A stretch of DNA of 64,000 nucleotides from Capsicum annuum (taxonomy: Eukaryota; Streptophyta; Magnoliopsida; Solanales; Solanaceae), in assembly GCF_002878395.1 (NCBI RefSeq), contig NW_025856403.1:114522-178521 (forward strand), written 5' to 3'. How positions within the stretch are numbered: the first letter of the stretch is position 1; each line of letters starts with the position of its first letter. Positions 1 to 12,400 of this stretch are shown piece after piece. Below the pieces are notes generated by a model that was not told where the DNA came from, ran no database searches, and saw only the letters and a program-made list of their open reading frames with translations. The translations under genes and the position numbers were made by a program.

Positions 1-450
1 GTTGAAAATGCTTCTACCCAGTATTGTTTTGGAAGTCCCTTGCCTTTCTATAAACTTCTTGCCATCTCTACAATGGTACAATTCTTGCGTTCAACTTTTG
101 CTCAAGTGTGTAAGGTGCGGTAAGTTGCCTGTGAATCCCAGATTCATCAAAAAAATGGACAAATTCATTAGATAAGAACTAACCAGTTCAGTCTGTTCAG
201 AGAGTCTTTATGTGAAACCCACTGCAATTCTCTACTAAAGCCTTATATTTTCTAAAATTCTCAAAAACTTCTAATTTGTAGTTCAGAAAATATACCTAAC
301 TCATTCGACTGAAATCATCTGTGATGAGTAAAAGATATCAAATTCCACCAAAAGATTTAGTATTCATTGGACCACACAAATCTGCATGAATTAATTCTAG
401 GCAAGTAGATCTCCAAGGCTTTCTAACCGGACATGACTTTCTACTTTGCT
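1..450 (-). pseudogene. copia integrase core remnant
   Basis: This stretch aligns base for base with 60440-60900 of element I, where the minus strand can be read as the integrase core (an RGGEFLSNEF-type block followed by HRELTTPYTPEQ). In this copy several substitutions and indels destroy the frame and no open frame of useful length remains. It is truncated by the window edge, so the state of its reverse transcriptase and RNase H is unknown. Confidence 0.6.
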
Positions 451-777
451 TCACATAAATAAAACCTTCGGATAAATCAAAGAATTAATTTTTGGTAATT
501 CAATAACCATAACTTTTTGGCTTAGAATCTTTAGTCCCTTGAAATTAAGATTCCCATACCTCAAATTCCTTAATTCAGAGTTTTTTTTTGCATCAGTAAC
601 CAAAGCAAAATTTTCCACATTTGAAACTTTTAGCAAAAGCATTTTATTTTCATCCATGAACACATTAACCATTGTTTGTCCTGATTTTTTATCTTCAATA
701 GCACATGTTCCATCATAAAACAAAAGTGAATATCCAGTAGCCATTAGTTGCCCAACACTCAGTAAATTATGTGACAA
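451..777 (-). pseudogene. copia GAG-pre-integrase region
   Basis: A 108-codon open stretch starts MSHNLLSVGQLMATGYSLLF, the conserved block that follows the aspartic protease in plant copia polyproteins, and continues to NSELRNLRYGNLNFKGLKIL, the decayed form of the LWHLRYGHLNFKGL motif of the GAG-pre-integrase zinc region. The histidines of that motif are replaced (RYGN for RYGH), so the finger is damaged. The homologous stretch in element I (60748-61193) keeps the better motif. Confidence 0.85.
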
Positions 778-1185
778 TCTAGGAACAAATTGAACATCAT
801 GAAGAAGTTTTACTTTATCATGGCTGCATTTGATTGCTACTGTTCCTTTTCCTTCTGCTTGAAGGCCATTATTATCACCAAGCCTGATCGTTTATTTTTG
901 TCTCTCATTAAGTTCTTTGAAGATTGACTTCATACTTGGCATATAGTTAAAGCAACCACTATCTACAAACCATATATCACTTTTAACTTCATTAGTATCA
1001 CACTAAGCCATGAATAACTTACATTCTGCATTAGTTGTCTCAGCATAATTCACTTGTTTCTCTTTGTACCGGAAATCTACTTGCACATGCCCAAACCTCC
1101 TGCAATGATAGCATTATGTGTTGCTTCTATTGCTCATTTGCCCATTAAAGTTCCTTTGTTCAAAGCCTCTGCCCTGGCCCCGGCC
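778..1185 (-). pseudogene. copia protease / gag zinc-knuckle region, decayed
   Basis: This lies between the readable gag and GAG-pre-integrase pieces of element H and aligns with 61194-61600 in element I. By position it should hold the CCHC zinc knuckle and the aspartic protease. On the minus strand the stretch at about 1050-1110 corresponds to a knuckle block near 61500 in element I. No continuous frame survives. Confidence 0.5.
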
Positions 1186-1900
1186 TCAACCTCGGCTATT
1201 TTCACAAAATGCACATCTGCCTTGCCCTCTTCCTGTTGCTGCCTTATCATAATCTCTTGAATTGGGTGCCTCCACCATAAATTGAAATAGGTTTTCTTCC
1301 TTCTTTTCTGCTGACCTATTTATCCTTGCCTCGTGGGATTGAAAAAAACCCATTAATTCATCGAATAAAAAATTCAACAGATCTTTTGACTCCTCTATTG
1401 CATCCACAACATGATCAAATTGAGAATTTAAACTCCTCAGAATTTTTTCAACTATGGTTCGACTAGTTATTTGGTCTTCGTATGACCTTATTTGACTAAT
1501 AATAACCATTGATCTAGACAAGAAATCTTGCACAAATTCATTTTCTTTCATGATTAAAGCTTAAAAATCATGCCGAAGAGTTTGGAGTTTTACAACTATG
1601 ACCTTTGAGGAGCATTGAAAGTCAGTTTACAAAATTATCCATGCTTGCCTCGAAGTGGTGGCTGCTGCAATTCGGGAAAACACCTTCTCATGGACTGCCT
1701 GTTGAAGGAAGAATAATTCTTTTCCGTACTTTTTATTTTTCTTCAGCCGCTGCTATTCATCCGGATCTACATACCCTATCTCAATCAAGTCACAAAGATC
1801 TTGTGATTTTTAAAAAGTCTTCATCTTGATTCTCCAGAACTGATAACTTTATCCTGTAAAAATAGGGATAGAAGGCTGAGATATGTTTGATGAATTTCCA
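1186..1900 (-). pseudogene. copia gag (UBN2/DUF4219-like), decayed
   Basis: The open piece at 1186-1551 begins MKENEFVQDFLSRSMVIISQ and contains RTIVEKILRSLNSQFDHVVDAIEESKDL, which is the typical plant copia gag (UBN2) signature. After it come an RSAEKKEEN linker and a GRGQGR-rich tail leading to the zinc knuckle. The gag amino-terminal part continues to about 1900 in broken frames, with Trp/Ile-rich UBN2 positions visible near 1630-1700. Element I carries the homologous gag at 61878-62240. It is non-functional here because of frame breaks. Confidence 0.82.
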
Positions 1901-1952
1901 TTGGAAACCATTGGTTTTTTACTGTTAATAAGATCACTTAAATCTAAACCTA

Positions 1953-1967
1953 GCTTTGATACCACAG
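1953..1967 (-). other. primer-binding site of copia H (tRNA-iMet type)
   Basis: Minus strand reads TGGTATCAAAGC just inside the LTR. It is one base off the TGGTATCAGAGC usually complementary to the 3' end of plant initiator-Met tRNA. Confidence 0.75.
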
Positions 1968-1968
1968 A

Positions 1969-2316
1969 TGTTGGAGAAAAGATCCCAAGCTCACTCAAGA
2001 ACAAAATATTAGAAAGGAAAATAAAATAGCAGGGAAATAAAATGGCAGAGTTTTCTGGAATTGCAAGACTATTTTTTTCTCTATATCATTCACCACTGAT
2101 AAACCCTTATAAATAGATTACAACTCAAGTAAAAATGCAAAAACAAAGGGCACTAACTGCACTATATAGGCACTAACTCAGTAGTTCCTTCAACTAAGAA
2201 GAGAAACTTATGGACTAAATAGCAACTACTCTAGAATAAGTCAAAAACAGTAAATGCTGAAAGAAAGCTACTGTAACTTTTCTATTTTATTTTTTTTTGG
2301 ATTCACTTATTCAACA
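1969..2316 (-). repeat. 5' LTR of copia H
   Basis: 348 bp bounded by TGTTGG and TTCAACA. It matches the LTRs of element I at 49108-49455 and 62380-62735 at very roughly 90% by eye. The three copies look about equally distant from one another, so the H/I duplication is probably nearly as old as the insertion. A T-rich tract sits close to the outer end. The target base run AATGG follows at 2317-2321. Confidence 0.88.
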
Positions 2317-2785
2317 AATGGTGTGACTTTAATATCGAGCTTTAAAAAATTCATAAAAAACTTATCAGATCATATCGATATCAATGAAAAATCAAAATAA
2401 TTTAAACGGTTTTCAAAATATCAAATTTGGTTGTGTAATAAAATAACCCAAAACTGATATATGACGTAATTGTTAAAAGAAATAATCAACCAAATTTGCC
2501 TTTCTTCATTCATATCATAACATCTCAGTTTGTTGTCTTTATGGGTTGAGCTCAATTCGTAACTAGCTGATTTCAATCGGTATACCTAACAACTACAATT
2601 GAAATCTAGTCACCGCTACACACTTCTACCTCATGGGTGAAATAATATACCTTTAGTTAGAATTACGTATATTTGTTTTTTTTCCTTTACCTAACAGTAA
2701 TTCGATTAGCAAGAGGTAAGTGGATAGCTAACATTCTTTTGAGTATAGATCAAACTTGATTTAGTATTTGAAGGTTAAACAATAA
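2317..2785. other. duplicated non-coding flank of copia H
   Basis: AT-rich sequence with no coding signal that matches 62736-63190 base for base apart from small changes. This copy has an extra 16 bases right after the AATGG junction (2322-2337), absent beside element I. Confidence 0.7.
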
Positions 2786-3168
2786 CTTACAACTTATTTA
2801 ATTTTTTCAATTTTGAAATTCAGGTATAAGCTGCTTCAATATATTGTTTCTTTCTAAATGTTGTGCTACATCTTCACAAATCATTGAGAATTATTTTTAA
2901 AAGCAATATATCATATATAATTAATCATTAACAAGTTAACCTATTATAGGTGGCTTTGATTAAGGAATACAGGGAGATAATTAAAAAAGGAAAAAAAGGT
3001 GATAAAACTAAATGCTTTCTATATCTATAGAATGAAATTGTAAATGCATACATTAAATCCTATTAATACAAGAATTAATAAGGTTGTCATAAACTAAACT
3101 GTGAAACCTAAACACTTGAGAAAAATAATCCGATCAATGCCTCTACTTCACTTCTTTCTTTTTAATAA
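2786..3168. repeat. repeat R, copy 1
   Basis: About 380 bp present three times in the window: here, at 48437-48832 and at about 63190-63541. It begins in an AAT-rich tract and ends in a TTCTTTCTTTTTAATA run. Copies 1 and 3 are followed by a Helitron-type terminus; copy 2 is not. It has no coding potential that is conserved in all three copies. Confidence 0.75.
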
Positions 3169-3202
3169 CTAGATAGGTATGATCCGTGTTAGCACGGACC
3201 CA
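3169..3202 (-). mobile_element. Helitron 3' terminus (body extends to the right)
   Basis: Read on the minus strand this is a GC-rich hairpin (stem CACGGACC paired with GATCCGTG, loop CTAA), an 8-base spacer, then CTAG and a T. That is the diagnostic order of a Helitron 3' end inserted between A and T. The second copy at 63542-63575 has a perfect 8-bp stem. The 5' TC terminus was not identified, so the length of the element is unknown; no Rep/helicase sequence is visible, so it would be non-autonomous. Confidence 0.6.
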
Positions 3203-4730
3203 ATGTGGAGGAGATTTATCATATTTTCAAATCGAGTAACTCGAAACACAACATACAAATAATCATATTGTTTGTGCGACAAGAAATTCTTAGACAAAGC
3301 ATATATACTACACTGACAAGGGTAATTTCATATCCCTGTTTCATTGTTGAAATTTGCTTCTCTATTGCGTCTCCTTCATTTTACTGACCTCGAGTTTCAG
3401 ATTCCTAGTCTCTCATCATCCATAGTCCATAAAAGTGATAGCAACACAAGACTCATATTCATTGTAGAATTAACTATGATTCTCGAATACATTATTTACT
3501 ACTCATACACTATAAAATGTCATGTAATAGCTAAAAAAGTAATTTTTTCACCTCAATAATGGGCCACTACAATATTTTGCTTATTTATATGGTTACAAAA
3601 TCTCTAATCTAGACAGGGCTAAACAAACTCAGAATAAGTCATTGGATATAAGATGTTTCTTGAATTCGCATTTAGTTGTTTGTCCATTTCCTCCTCCACA
3701 TTGGATGCTCTATCTTCACCTCTGAATTTAGAGTTATTTCTATTTGAACCAACGATAATGGATTACCTTCCGCCTTTTTACTTACTTCATATGAATTCTT
3801 AAAATATTGGTAAAGTTATTTTCACACAGGACAAATATAATTATATCTTATATTTAAAGATATCTTTGACCAAAAAAAAAGCTAAAAGTGCAGGTGAGCT
3901 ATACATAAGCTGAACCCCATTGAACATTTTGACCTATAACATCAAAGTAGTTGTTAAAAAAGAAACTATAGAAGTTGTCAAGGAAGGAAAAATAGTACAT
4001 TGAGCAAATATATATTTTGAAATTATTGGCATTTCTTGAAAGATGAAATTGTCTACATTATTGTTCAATAACTACCTTTTTTAATGTTTAAGACTTACAA
4101 TGAAGTCACTATTTCTTGATTACAGCTGCAAAAGTGTTAACATGACTATAATTTGCAAAAGTAAATAGAAGCAAAGCTGCAAACACATTTGGTTTCTCTC
4201 ATAAATCAAGCGGGAGTCAGTTCAACACTTTCACCAAACATTTCATACGCAACTTAAACTTTTTCTCATCATTTTGTGACCCCCAAAACGAAAGAAGTAG
4301 AACTAAACTGATGGAAAACTGAAAATTAATGGCACTATCACTATAGAAGCCATACCAAAATATAAATTCAAAGCCTTAATTCATATAGATAATTTAATAT
4401 TTAAAATAAAAGCAAGAATCAAGACAATACAAATTGAAAACTAACTAGTTTATGTATGCGTCCTAGAGAAGATCCTATGCGGTTTTCAAATTGTTACTCT
4501 TACAAGTAAATTTTGAATCCATCTCATGCGTTAAAAAATGACAGCAGATAATTGAGAAGCGGTAAAAGCTTGCTTATCTGTTAAAGGACATAATCTGGAA
4601 AAACTTTGCCTATGAAGGAGCATATACCCATAGAAATCAATAAAATAAAAATCTTTAATCTGTACAAATGTAATCATTTTGGAATCTTTAATCTATACAA
4701 ATGTAATAATTTTAGCATCTTCTGACTAAA
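3203..4730. other. non-coding sequence, probably Helitron body and old intergenic DNA
   Basis: AT-rich. Positions 3203 to about 3650 match 63576-64000; beyond that the match cannot be followed because the window ends. Short open frames at 3205-3559 are not convincing: they have biased composition, no motif, and overlap each other. A near-direct repeat of about 25 bp (AATCTTTAATCTRTACAAATG) occurs at 4652 and 4683. Confidence 0.5.
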
Positions 4731-5070
4731 TGTCATGACCCGAACTAGGGCTTGTCCGTGACGGACATCTAGAACCATGAAGGCTCGGATGTCCTACTCT
4801 ATCTAGTAGTGATGCCCAACATTCATATAATAAAAGAAAATTCGGAATTATGATCTAATATAGAAATATAGTCATACTCTGGATTAAGTTTAACAATAAG
4901 GAATGAAATCCAAAAATCACTAACAATATCTAGAACAGTCTGTGAAATCTCTACTACATATAAATCTGACAACTATTTGAAGACTGGGACAAGGCCCCAG
5001 TAGACCAAAACTGCAATAGATGACATAATCTTAAAGGACAGGTCTTCTGGAATAGAGAAGGCTCACCACT
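4731..5070 (-). repeat. left LTR of C, first part (before nested B)
   Basis: Starts TGTCATGACCCG and is interrupted at CCACT (5066-5070). The uninterrupted sister sequence is at 19738-20078. Confidence 0.9.
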
Positions 5071-5969
5071 TGTAACACCCCAATTTTCTGAACAGAAATG
5101 CTACACAGTGCTCATGACCCTGAAGGACCACAAGCTAACCCATGATTGATATCTGTACTTGTATACTGTATAATATACATAAAATGTGAAAACATGAACA
5201 TGAAAGGCCATAAGGTTCGAACTGAATAAACGTCTGATAACAAAATATCTGAGAAAGGTATAACAATACCAAAATAAGTCATAAATACTAAAAATAATGA
5301 GATCTGAATATCTAATCTGACATCTAGTCTAAAAGCCTCTAACTAAACTGAATAAGGATTTGAAGGAACATGTCTCCAACTAACTCCATCTAGCAACTGA
5401 TAAGTAAATGTAGTAATAATCATATCGTCCTCGAATAAGAAGGACTCACTATAAACTCTAAACACTGGAATGCTGCTGCTGATCTGGAGCTCGTGCCTCT
5501 GAACCTATGGTGTAACATAAGAGAAAGCACCATAGCAAAAATGCGTCAGTACGTTTGAATGTACTGAGTATACGAGTGAGGTAGGCTAAATGCAAAGGGT
5601 TATATGCATGAATAATGCTAACTAATATGACTGTGAGAATACATATATGCATAAACAACTATAACTGAACTCGTGATGATGCTGACTACTGAGTCTTAAT
5701 GCTGACGGCATGACTTTACTGTTACTGAGGTACTGAATAGATTGTTGACTATTTTTGATAGTTCAAATTATGAAGAACTGGTTTGAATGACTGTGTCTAA
5801 TAGTCCTAAAATTAAATACTGATAACGTGAGCAATGAGAACTGATATAGCTGATATAACTGTAATGATCGGACTAATCGATATAACCGATACTGAGTGAC
5901 TGTATCCGACAGTGTATGTTCTGATGGAACTATCTGAGTTCCATTCTACTTAGAGTAACGAAATCTTAG

Positions 5970-6530
5970 ATCAGTTCTATTTAGCGGGTGATCATGAGTA
6001 TACTAATAATAAGGATGATTTGACTTAGTCTGAGATCAGTCCTATCTAGCGGGTGATCTTCAAATCTAATGATTCTGATACTGATTAATCATAGTTAAGA
6101 TCAGTCCTAGATAATGGGTGATTTTGAAGTCTATTTACAATGATAAGCATTGACTGTATCTAACAGTACTAAATTTGTACTACTAAGCTAAGTTGACTGT
6201 GTCTGAAAGCCCTGATTCTGTTACTAAAACTTTGGGATGTGTTCATCTAATCGATATGCCCCTAGCTAAGCTGACTGGGGTTCAATCTCAGCCCTGGATA
6301 GAAGGGTGTCAGTATCGCACCATCAGTAAAGACATCTGTTGTGGAGTCAGTCCTAATATAGCGGGTGACTCCTAGGATCAGTCATATACATATAAATATG
6401 TTAATGGGTAACCCCTGAGTATGGCATTCCTATCTAACGGGTGACATCTCGTACCTATGCTGGCAATGTAGTTTTAGAACATAGGGATTGCTTCTAGGGA
6501 TCTCAGTCCTATTCTAGCAGGTGAACCCCC
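5970..6530. repeat. degenerate interspersed word array in the LTR of B
   Basis: At least six copies of a word of about 25 bp, near 5972, 6031, 6099, 6345, 6425 and 6500. Each begins with ATCAGTCCTA or close to it and ends in GCGGGTGATC or close to it. GATCA and TGATC are reverse complements, so each word can fold on itself. Spacing is irregular, mostly about 60-80 bp. The right LTR carries the same set at about 10340-10900. Confidence 0.8.
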
Positions 6531-7869
6531 ATCCCTAGGTTCACTCAGTACTGAATCCTACTCTCATCTGAAAGACACTAAACTAAATAACTGGGTTGAA
6601 TTAAATAACTTAACTGAACTAATTTTCTAAACTGATACTGATTAATTGAACTGATACTAGTGTTATTGTTTAGCGAAGCTAAAAGTGAGTTTACTGGATT
6701 TCGATGACGGACAAAATATAATGAGTTCTGAGGACTGATTAAGAGTACTGAAGTTGCTGAGATTTACTGTTATTACTGAGGTTACTGAGCACTGAGAATA
6801 CTAAGAATACTGAACTACTGAGATTACTAAGTTTTCCAGAGTCACATGACTGACTGATTTCTATAGATCATGTCTTGGCTGAAAGTGTCATGAAAACATG
6901 ACATCGCTCTAGGCACACAACTATATTTTTCAGGTACAACTACCCTCAGGATTTTATGGAAGAAAACTGATAGACATGACTGACTTGATCATAAGAGTAG
7001 AGTCCATAATCCACAATAACATAAATAAGGGATTTCATACTAAGCATAGTTCTCAACAATCTATTTTATGGAAGGGAATTTCATACAACATGTATATACT
7101 TGCATAGCTTTTAATATCATGCTCATTACATATTACAAGCACAATTCATAATATCATAACTTGGGGAATTTCATGAAGTACATGGGTATTCTACATCTTG
7201 TACATGAGTGGGTTTTGCAAGTAAGCGTAGCATAATTCCATAAGACTAGTTCATGAGTAATCCAACAGTGTTCACAAGACACATTATCAACATGGATGAC
7301 ATTAAATCATAGAGGCCTATCATGAATCCTTCACTTAGTCATAATTTAGCTATAATGCAGGATTTCTAGTCTCTTAGGTATTTTATCAAATACCTTACAT
7401 GCACTCTTTAAGGCATAGGTGTATTCACAACCATACACCACTTTAATCTACCCAAATTCATGGGTTCCAACTATATGATCACAATCTTCCTGGAAGTTTA
7501 TCAAATTCCCACTCTATAACACAAACCACAAACAAGAATATGAATACAACCATATCACCACAAAACATTCATAATTTTTTTTACCAAAGATTGATTCTTA
7601 AACTCCATGAATGAAAGGGATCCGTGGATGAACACTACGCAAATCTTAATGGTGATGAAATTATTGATAGGTTGGACCTTCAAGCTTGATTATGCAACCC
7701 TAGTAGTTTTTCTCCTTCTTGTGTTCTTGGATAATGAACTTAAGATGTTAATAGGGTTGTAATGTTATTAGAAGCTATAAATTTCATGATGTGAAGTATT
7801 GGGATGTGTAAGGAGTGTTAAAAGACTTAATTATCCACAAAATAACTCAAAAACTAAGTGTTTTTCATG

Positions 7870-8015
7870 GCTGAAATCATAAGTGTGTATCGCACACCAC
7901 ATCGCACATGCTAAAATGTGCGCCGTACATCCTATTGCATAAGCTAAGGTGTGAATCGCACATGCTATCGCACACTTGAGGATGTGCTCCGCACAACCTG
8001 TCTCACACTTGTTCC
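7870..8015. repeat. GCACA-word cassette in the left LTR of B
   Basis: Dense degenerate copies of TCGCACA, TGTGCG and TTGCATAAGCTA, many mutually complementary. The right-LTR copy is at 12243-12380. It occupies the same place relative to the conserved LTR block as the GC-rich cassettes of C, D and E. Confidence 0.75.
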
Positions 8016-8416
8016 AGTAGCCATATGCAATTGTTTATGCGTTGCACTCCTACTTTACAGGGCCATAACTTCTTGCTCGGGTGTCATATTTTTATAAAAT
8101 TGGAATCGTTGGAAATCTAATTTGATTCTGTATAATTTGGTGAGTCTATATCTGCCAAAATGTCATATATAAATCAAGTTATCCTCGTTCAAAGGTCACT
8201 CTTGTGGAATCGCACACTAAAACTTGATAGATCCAAAAGCTATTAGCTTGCCTTACTTTGAGTTAATCACCTGAGCATGCTTAACATATCATAAGCTATC
8301 TTATCGCTAGGATACTCATTTTAAATCATGTACTCAAATATGAATCATAAGATATAAGGTTTCATATGTAGGAAAACTAATTCATTTCCTAGCTTGGAAA
8401 CATACGGGGTATTACA

Positions 8417-9443
8417 ATATCTCCCCCTTGGGAACATTCATCCTCAAATGATACTGGTTGAGATGAGAGAGAAAAAAACTTACACAAATAGATAGCATGA
8501 ATGACTAATTATGATTTCATGGCTGACATGACTGAGAACTGAGCATATCATACTGTACATGCATATCTGATGCATGGGTAGCTGATTTATGAATGCAGGA
8601 CTGAGTGTTCCAATAAACTGAGTTTCTCAAACTAAGAATGCGTATCTAATGCTTAACTGATAAGTTGAATCCATGTATATCTGATGTTTGTTTATACGAC
8701 AAACATGATACATGAATGCCTGAAAGTACTGATAAGCTGACAATGTATATCTGATGTATGAATACATGACTGAACTGACTTATGAACATGCAACTGAACA
8801 TGCAATGGTAAAGGCACTAAGATTGAACTGAAACATGAGAATATGATTGATTTTGCTACGTGACATATGGACTAAACATTATGAACTGAACTGAACCTCT
8901 AAATACTTAACTTACAGCTGAGGTCTAACTTAAAGGTCAACTTATGAGTACCCTCTATTCTAGACTGAATTCATTATGCAAGGAGAGATTGAAGGATCCA
9001 AGGCATGAGAGCGTTAAGAGAAAGTGGGGTATCTCCCCCTTGGGATACTATGTCCCTCTAAGAACGCTTACCTTACGGAGATACTGGGTGATGCACAGGG
9101 CATCTATAAACTAGATTATAACTAAACTTAGGGAGTTAGAAACTAATGAATAATGCATGAGATGAACTGAACTTGTAACTACTAGGAGGTTCTACCTTGA
9201 AATAGATACATTCTCTGAGATTTTTGATAGCATGAATAAATTCAAGGATGAGAAAACAAGCTATACAAATCTAACTGCTCACTGGCATGATATGAATACT
9301 AAAAAAAGGAAACTATTCCTAAAATATCTCATAGCCTCCTGCACATAAGTATGGTGCACAACACACGCATGTACAAGGCTCTACTAGATGCGGCTTTCAG
9401 ACTTCCTAGGACTTTATTGAACCTTAGGCTCTAATACCAAGTT
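8417..9443 (-). other. interior of B: non-coding, PPT at left, PBS at right
   Basis: Minus-strand polypurine tract TCCCAAGGGGGAGATAT is at 8417-8433, directly beside the LTR. The primer-binding site AACTTGGTATTAGAGC (minus) is at 9428-9443. A second PPT-like copy TCCCAAGGGGGAGATA is at 9030-9045. No gag or pol motif is visible in any frame. A GTGCAC core is at 9354-9359, in the place where C and G carry a larger palindrome. Confidence 0.8.
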
Positions 9444-12400
9444 TGTAACACCCCGATTTTCTAAACCAGAATGCTAGACGGTGCTCATGACCCCAAAGGA
9501 CCACAAGCTAACCCATGACTAATATCTGTACCTGTATACTGTATAATATACATAAAATATAGAAATATGAACATGAAAGGCCAAAAGGTTGGAAATGAAT
9601 AAACGTCTAATAACAAAATGTATGAAAAAGGTATAACATTACCAAAACAAGTCATAAATACTAAAAATAAGGAGATTTGAATATCTAATCTGACATCTAG
9701 TCTGAAAGCCTGTAACTAAAGAGAATAAGGACTTAAAGGAATATTTCTCCAACTAACTCCATCTAGCAACTAAATAGTAAATGTAGCAATAATCATATCC
9801 ACCTTGAATAAGAAGGAATCATTGCAAATCTGAACACTGGAATGCTACTGCTGATCTGGAGCTTGTGCCTCTGAACCTACGGTGTAACATAATAGAAAGC
9901 ACCATAGTGCAAATACATCAGTACGTTTGAATGTACTGAGTATATGAGTGAGGTAGGCTAAATACAAAGGGTTATATGCATGAACAATGCTAACTAATAT
10001 GACCGTGAGAATACATACAGGCATAAACAACTATAACTGAACTAGTGATGATGCTGACTACTGAGTCTGAATGCTGACGACATAACTTTACTATTACTGA
10101 GGTACTGAATAGATTATTGACTATTTTTGACAGTTCAAATTATGAAGAACGAGTTATAATAACTGTGTCTAACAGTCCTAAAATTGAATACTGGTAATGT
10201 AAGCTATGACAACTAATATAGCTGATATAATTATAATAATCAGGCTAATCGATATAATTGATACTGAGCGACTGTATCTAACAGTCGAAGTTCTGATGGA
10301 ACTATTTGAGTTCCATTCTACTTGGAGTATCTATATATGAGATCAGTCCTATCTAGTGGGTGATCATGAGTGTACTGATAATAAGGATGATTTGACTTAG
10401 TCTGAGATCAGTCCTATCTAGCGGGTGATCTTTAAATCTAATGATTCTGATACTGATTAATCATAGTTGAGATCAGTCCTAGCTAATGGGTGATCTTGAA
10501 GTCTATTTAAAATGATAAGCATTGATTATATCTAACAGTATTGAATCTATACTACTAAATTGAGTTGACTGTGTCTAAAAGCCCTGATTCTTTAACTAAA
10601 ATTGTGGGATGTATTTATATAACCGACATACCCCAAGCTAAGCTGACTGGGGTCCAATCTTTGCACTGACTGGAAGGGTGTTGGTACTGCGCCACCAGTA
10701 AAGACATCTGCTGTGGAGTCAGTCCTAATCTAGCAGGTGACTCCTGAGATTAGTCCTATATATATAAATGTGCAAACGGGTGACCCCTGAATATGTCAGT
10801 CCTATCTAATAGGTGTGATCTCATACCTACGCTGGCAACATAGTTTTGGAACTTCTGTATTACTTTTAGGGATCTCAGTCCTATTCTAGCAGGTGAGCCC
10901 CTATCCCTAGGTTTGCTTGGTGCTGAATCCTACTCCCCTCTGAAAGACACTGCACTGAATAACTGGGCTGAACTAAATAACTTAACTAAACTGATTTTCT
11001 AAACTGATACTAATTAACTAAACAGATACTAGTGGTATTGTTTAGTGAAGCTAAAACTGAGTTTACTTGATTCTAATGATGGATGAAATATAATGAGTTC
11101 GGAGAACTGATTAAGAGTATTAAAGTTATTGATATTTACTATGATTACTAAGGTTACTGAGCATTGAGATTACTGCCAATACTGAACTACTAAGATTACT
11201 GAGTTTTCCTGAGTCACATGACTGACTGATTTCTATAGATAATGGCTTGACTGAGAGAATCATGAAAACATAACATGGCTCTAGGTACGCAGCTATATTT
11301 TTTGGGTACAAGTACCCCTAGGACTCGATGGAAGGAAACTAACACACATGACTGACTTGATCATAAGAGTAGATTACACAATCCACAATATCATAAATAA
11401 GGGATTTCATACTAAGCATGGTTCTCAACAATCTATTTCATGGAAGAAAATTTCATACAACATGTATATACTTCCATAACTTTCAATATCATGCTCATTA
11501 CATATTACAACCATAATCCATAATATCATAACTTGGGGAGTTTCATGAAGTACATGGGTATTCTACATCTTGTACATGAGTGGGTTTTGCAAAATAGCAT
11601 AATTCTATAAGACTAGTTCATGAGTAATGCAACAGTGTTCACAAGACACATTATCAACACTAATGACATTAAATCATAGAGGTCTATCATGAATCCTTCA
11701 ATTTGTCACAATTTAGCTATAATGCATGATTTCCAGTCTCTTAGGTATTTTATCAAACACCTTACATGCACTCTTAAAGGAATAGGTGTATTCAAAAACT
11801 CACACCACTTTAATCCACCCATATTCATGGGTTCCAACTATATGATCACAATCTTCCTGGAAGTTCATCAAATTCCCACTCTATAACACAAACCAGAAAC
11901 AACAACATGAATTCAACCATATCACGACAAAACATTCATGATTTTGTTATCAAAGATTAATTTTTGATCTGCATGAATGAAAGGTATCCGTGGATGAACA
12001 CTAGAAATACCTTAATGGCGATAAAATTACTGAACGATTGGACCTTCAATCTTGATTATGCAACCCTAGTAGTTTTTCTCATTTTTGTGCTCTTGGATAA
12101 TGAACTTAAGATGTTAATAGGATTGTAATGTGATTAGAAGCTATAAATTTTGCGAGGTTAAGTATTGGGACTATAAGGAGTGTTAAAAGACTTAACTATC
12201 CTCAAAATAACTCAAAAACTAAGTGTTTTTCAATGATGAAATCTTAAGTGTGTGTCGCACACGTCATCACACATGCTAAGGTGTGAGCCGCACATCCTAT
12301 CGCATAAGATAAATGTGCGTTGCACAAGCTATCACACACTTGAGGGTGTGCACCGCACAACATGTCGCACACTTGCTCCAGCAGCCATGTACGATTGTTT

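Larger units (their letters stand above)
1..2316 (-). mobile_element. Ty1/copia retrotransposon H, partial (window edge to 5' LTR)
   Basis: Minus-strand copia element whose integrase, GAG-pre-integrase, gag, primer-binding site and 5' LTR lie from left to right; the reverse transcriptase end and the 3' LTR are outside the window. The LTR runs TGTTGG to CAACA and is followed by AATGG, the same 5-bp target site that bounds copia element I at 49108-62735. Sequence beyond the LTR also matches the flank of I, so H looks like a duplicated copy of the same insertion, not a separate one. Coding frames are broken by many stops and shifts. Confidence 0.88.
5071..8416 (-). repeat. left (3') LTR of B
   Basis: Runs from TGTAACACCCC to ACGGGGTATTACA. 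It contains a family of degenerate GATCAGTCC...GGGTGATC words (5970-6530), a CACA/GCACA-rich cassette (7870-8015) and the conserved CATAACTTCTTGCTC...TTGGAAA block at about 8045-8120. Short open frames inside it are chance. Confidence 0.9.

Noticed and set aside
2940..3010. Exon-like phrase in repeat R with an AG before GTGGCTTTGATTAAGG
   Set aside because: The three copies do not keep a common frame; copies 2 and 3 meet stops within a few codons.
5970..6530. Possible CRISPR-like array in the LTR of B
   Set aside because: The words are degenerate, spacing is irregular, and the whole set is repeated in the other LTR. The setting is a plant retrotransposon.
7870..8015. GCACA-rich stretch considered as a satellite or telomere-like repeat
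   Set aside because: There is no fixed period and it is confined to an LTR; it is treated as one of the LTR cassettes.
9428..9443. TTGGTATNAGAGC sequences considered as tRNA gene fragments
   Set aside because: They occur only beside LTRs and are complementary to the 3' end of initiator-Met tRNA, as expected of primer-binding sites. No cloverleaf surrounds them.
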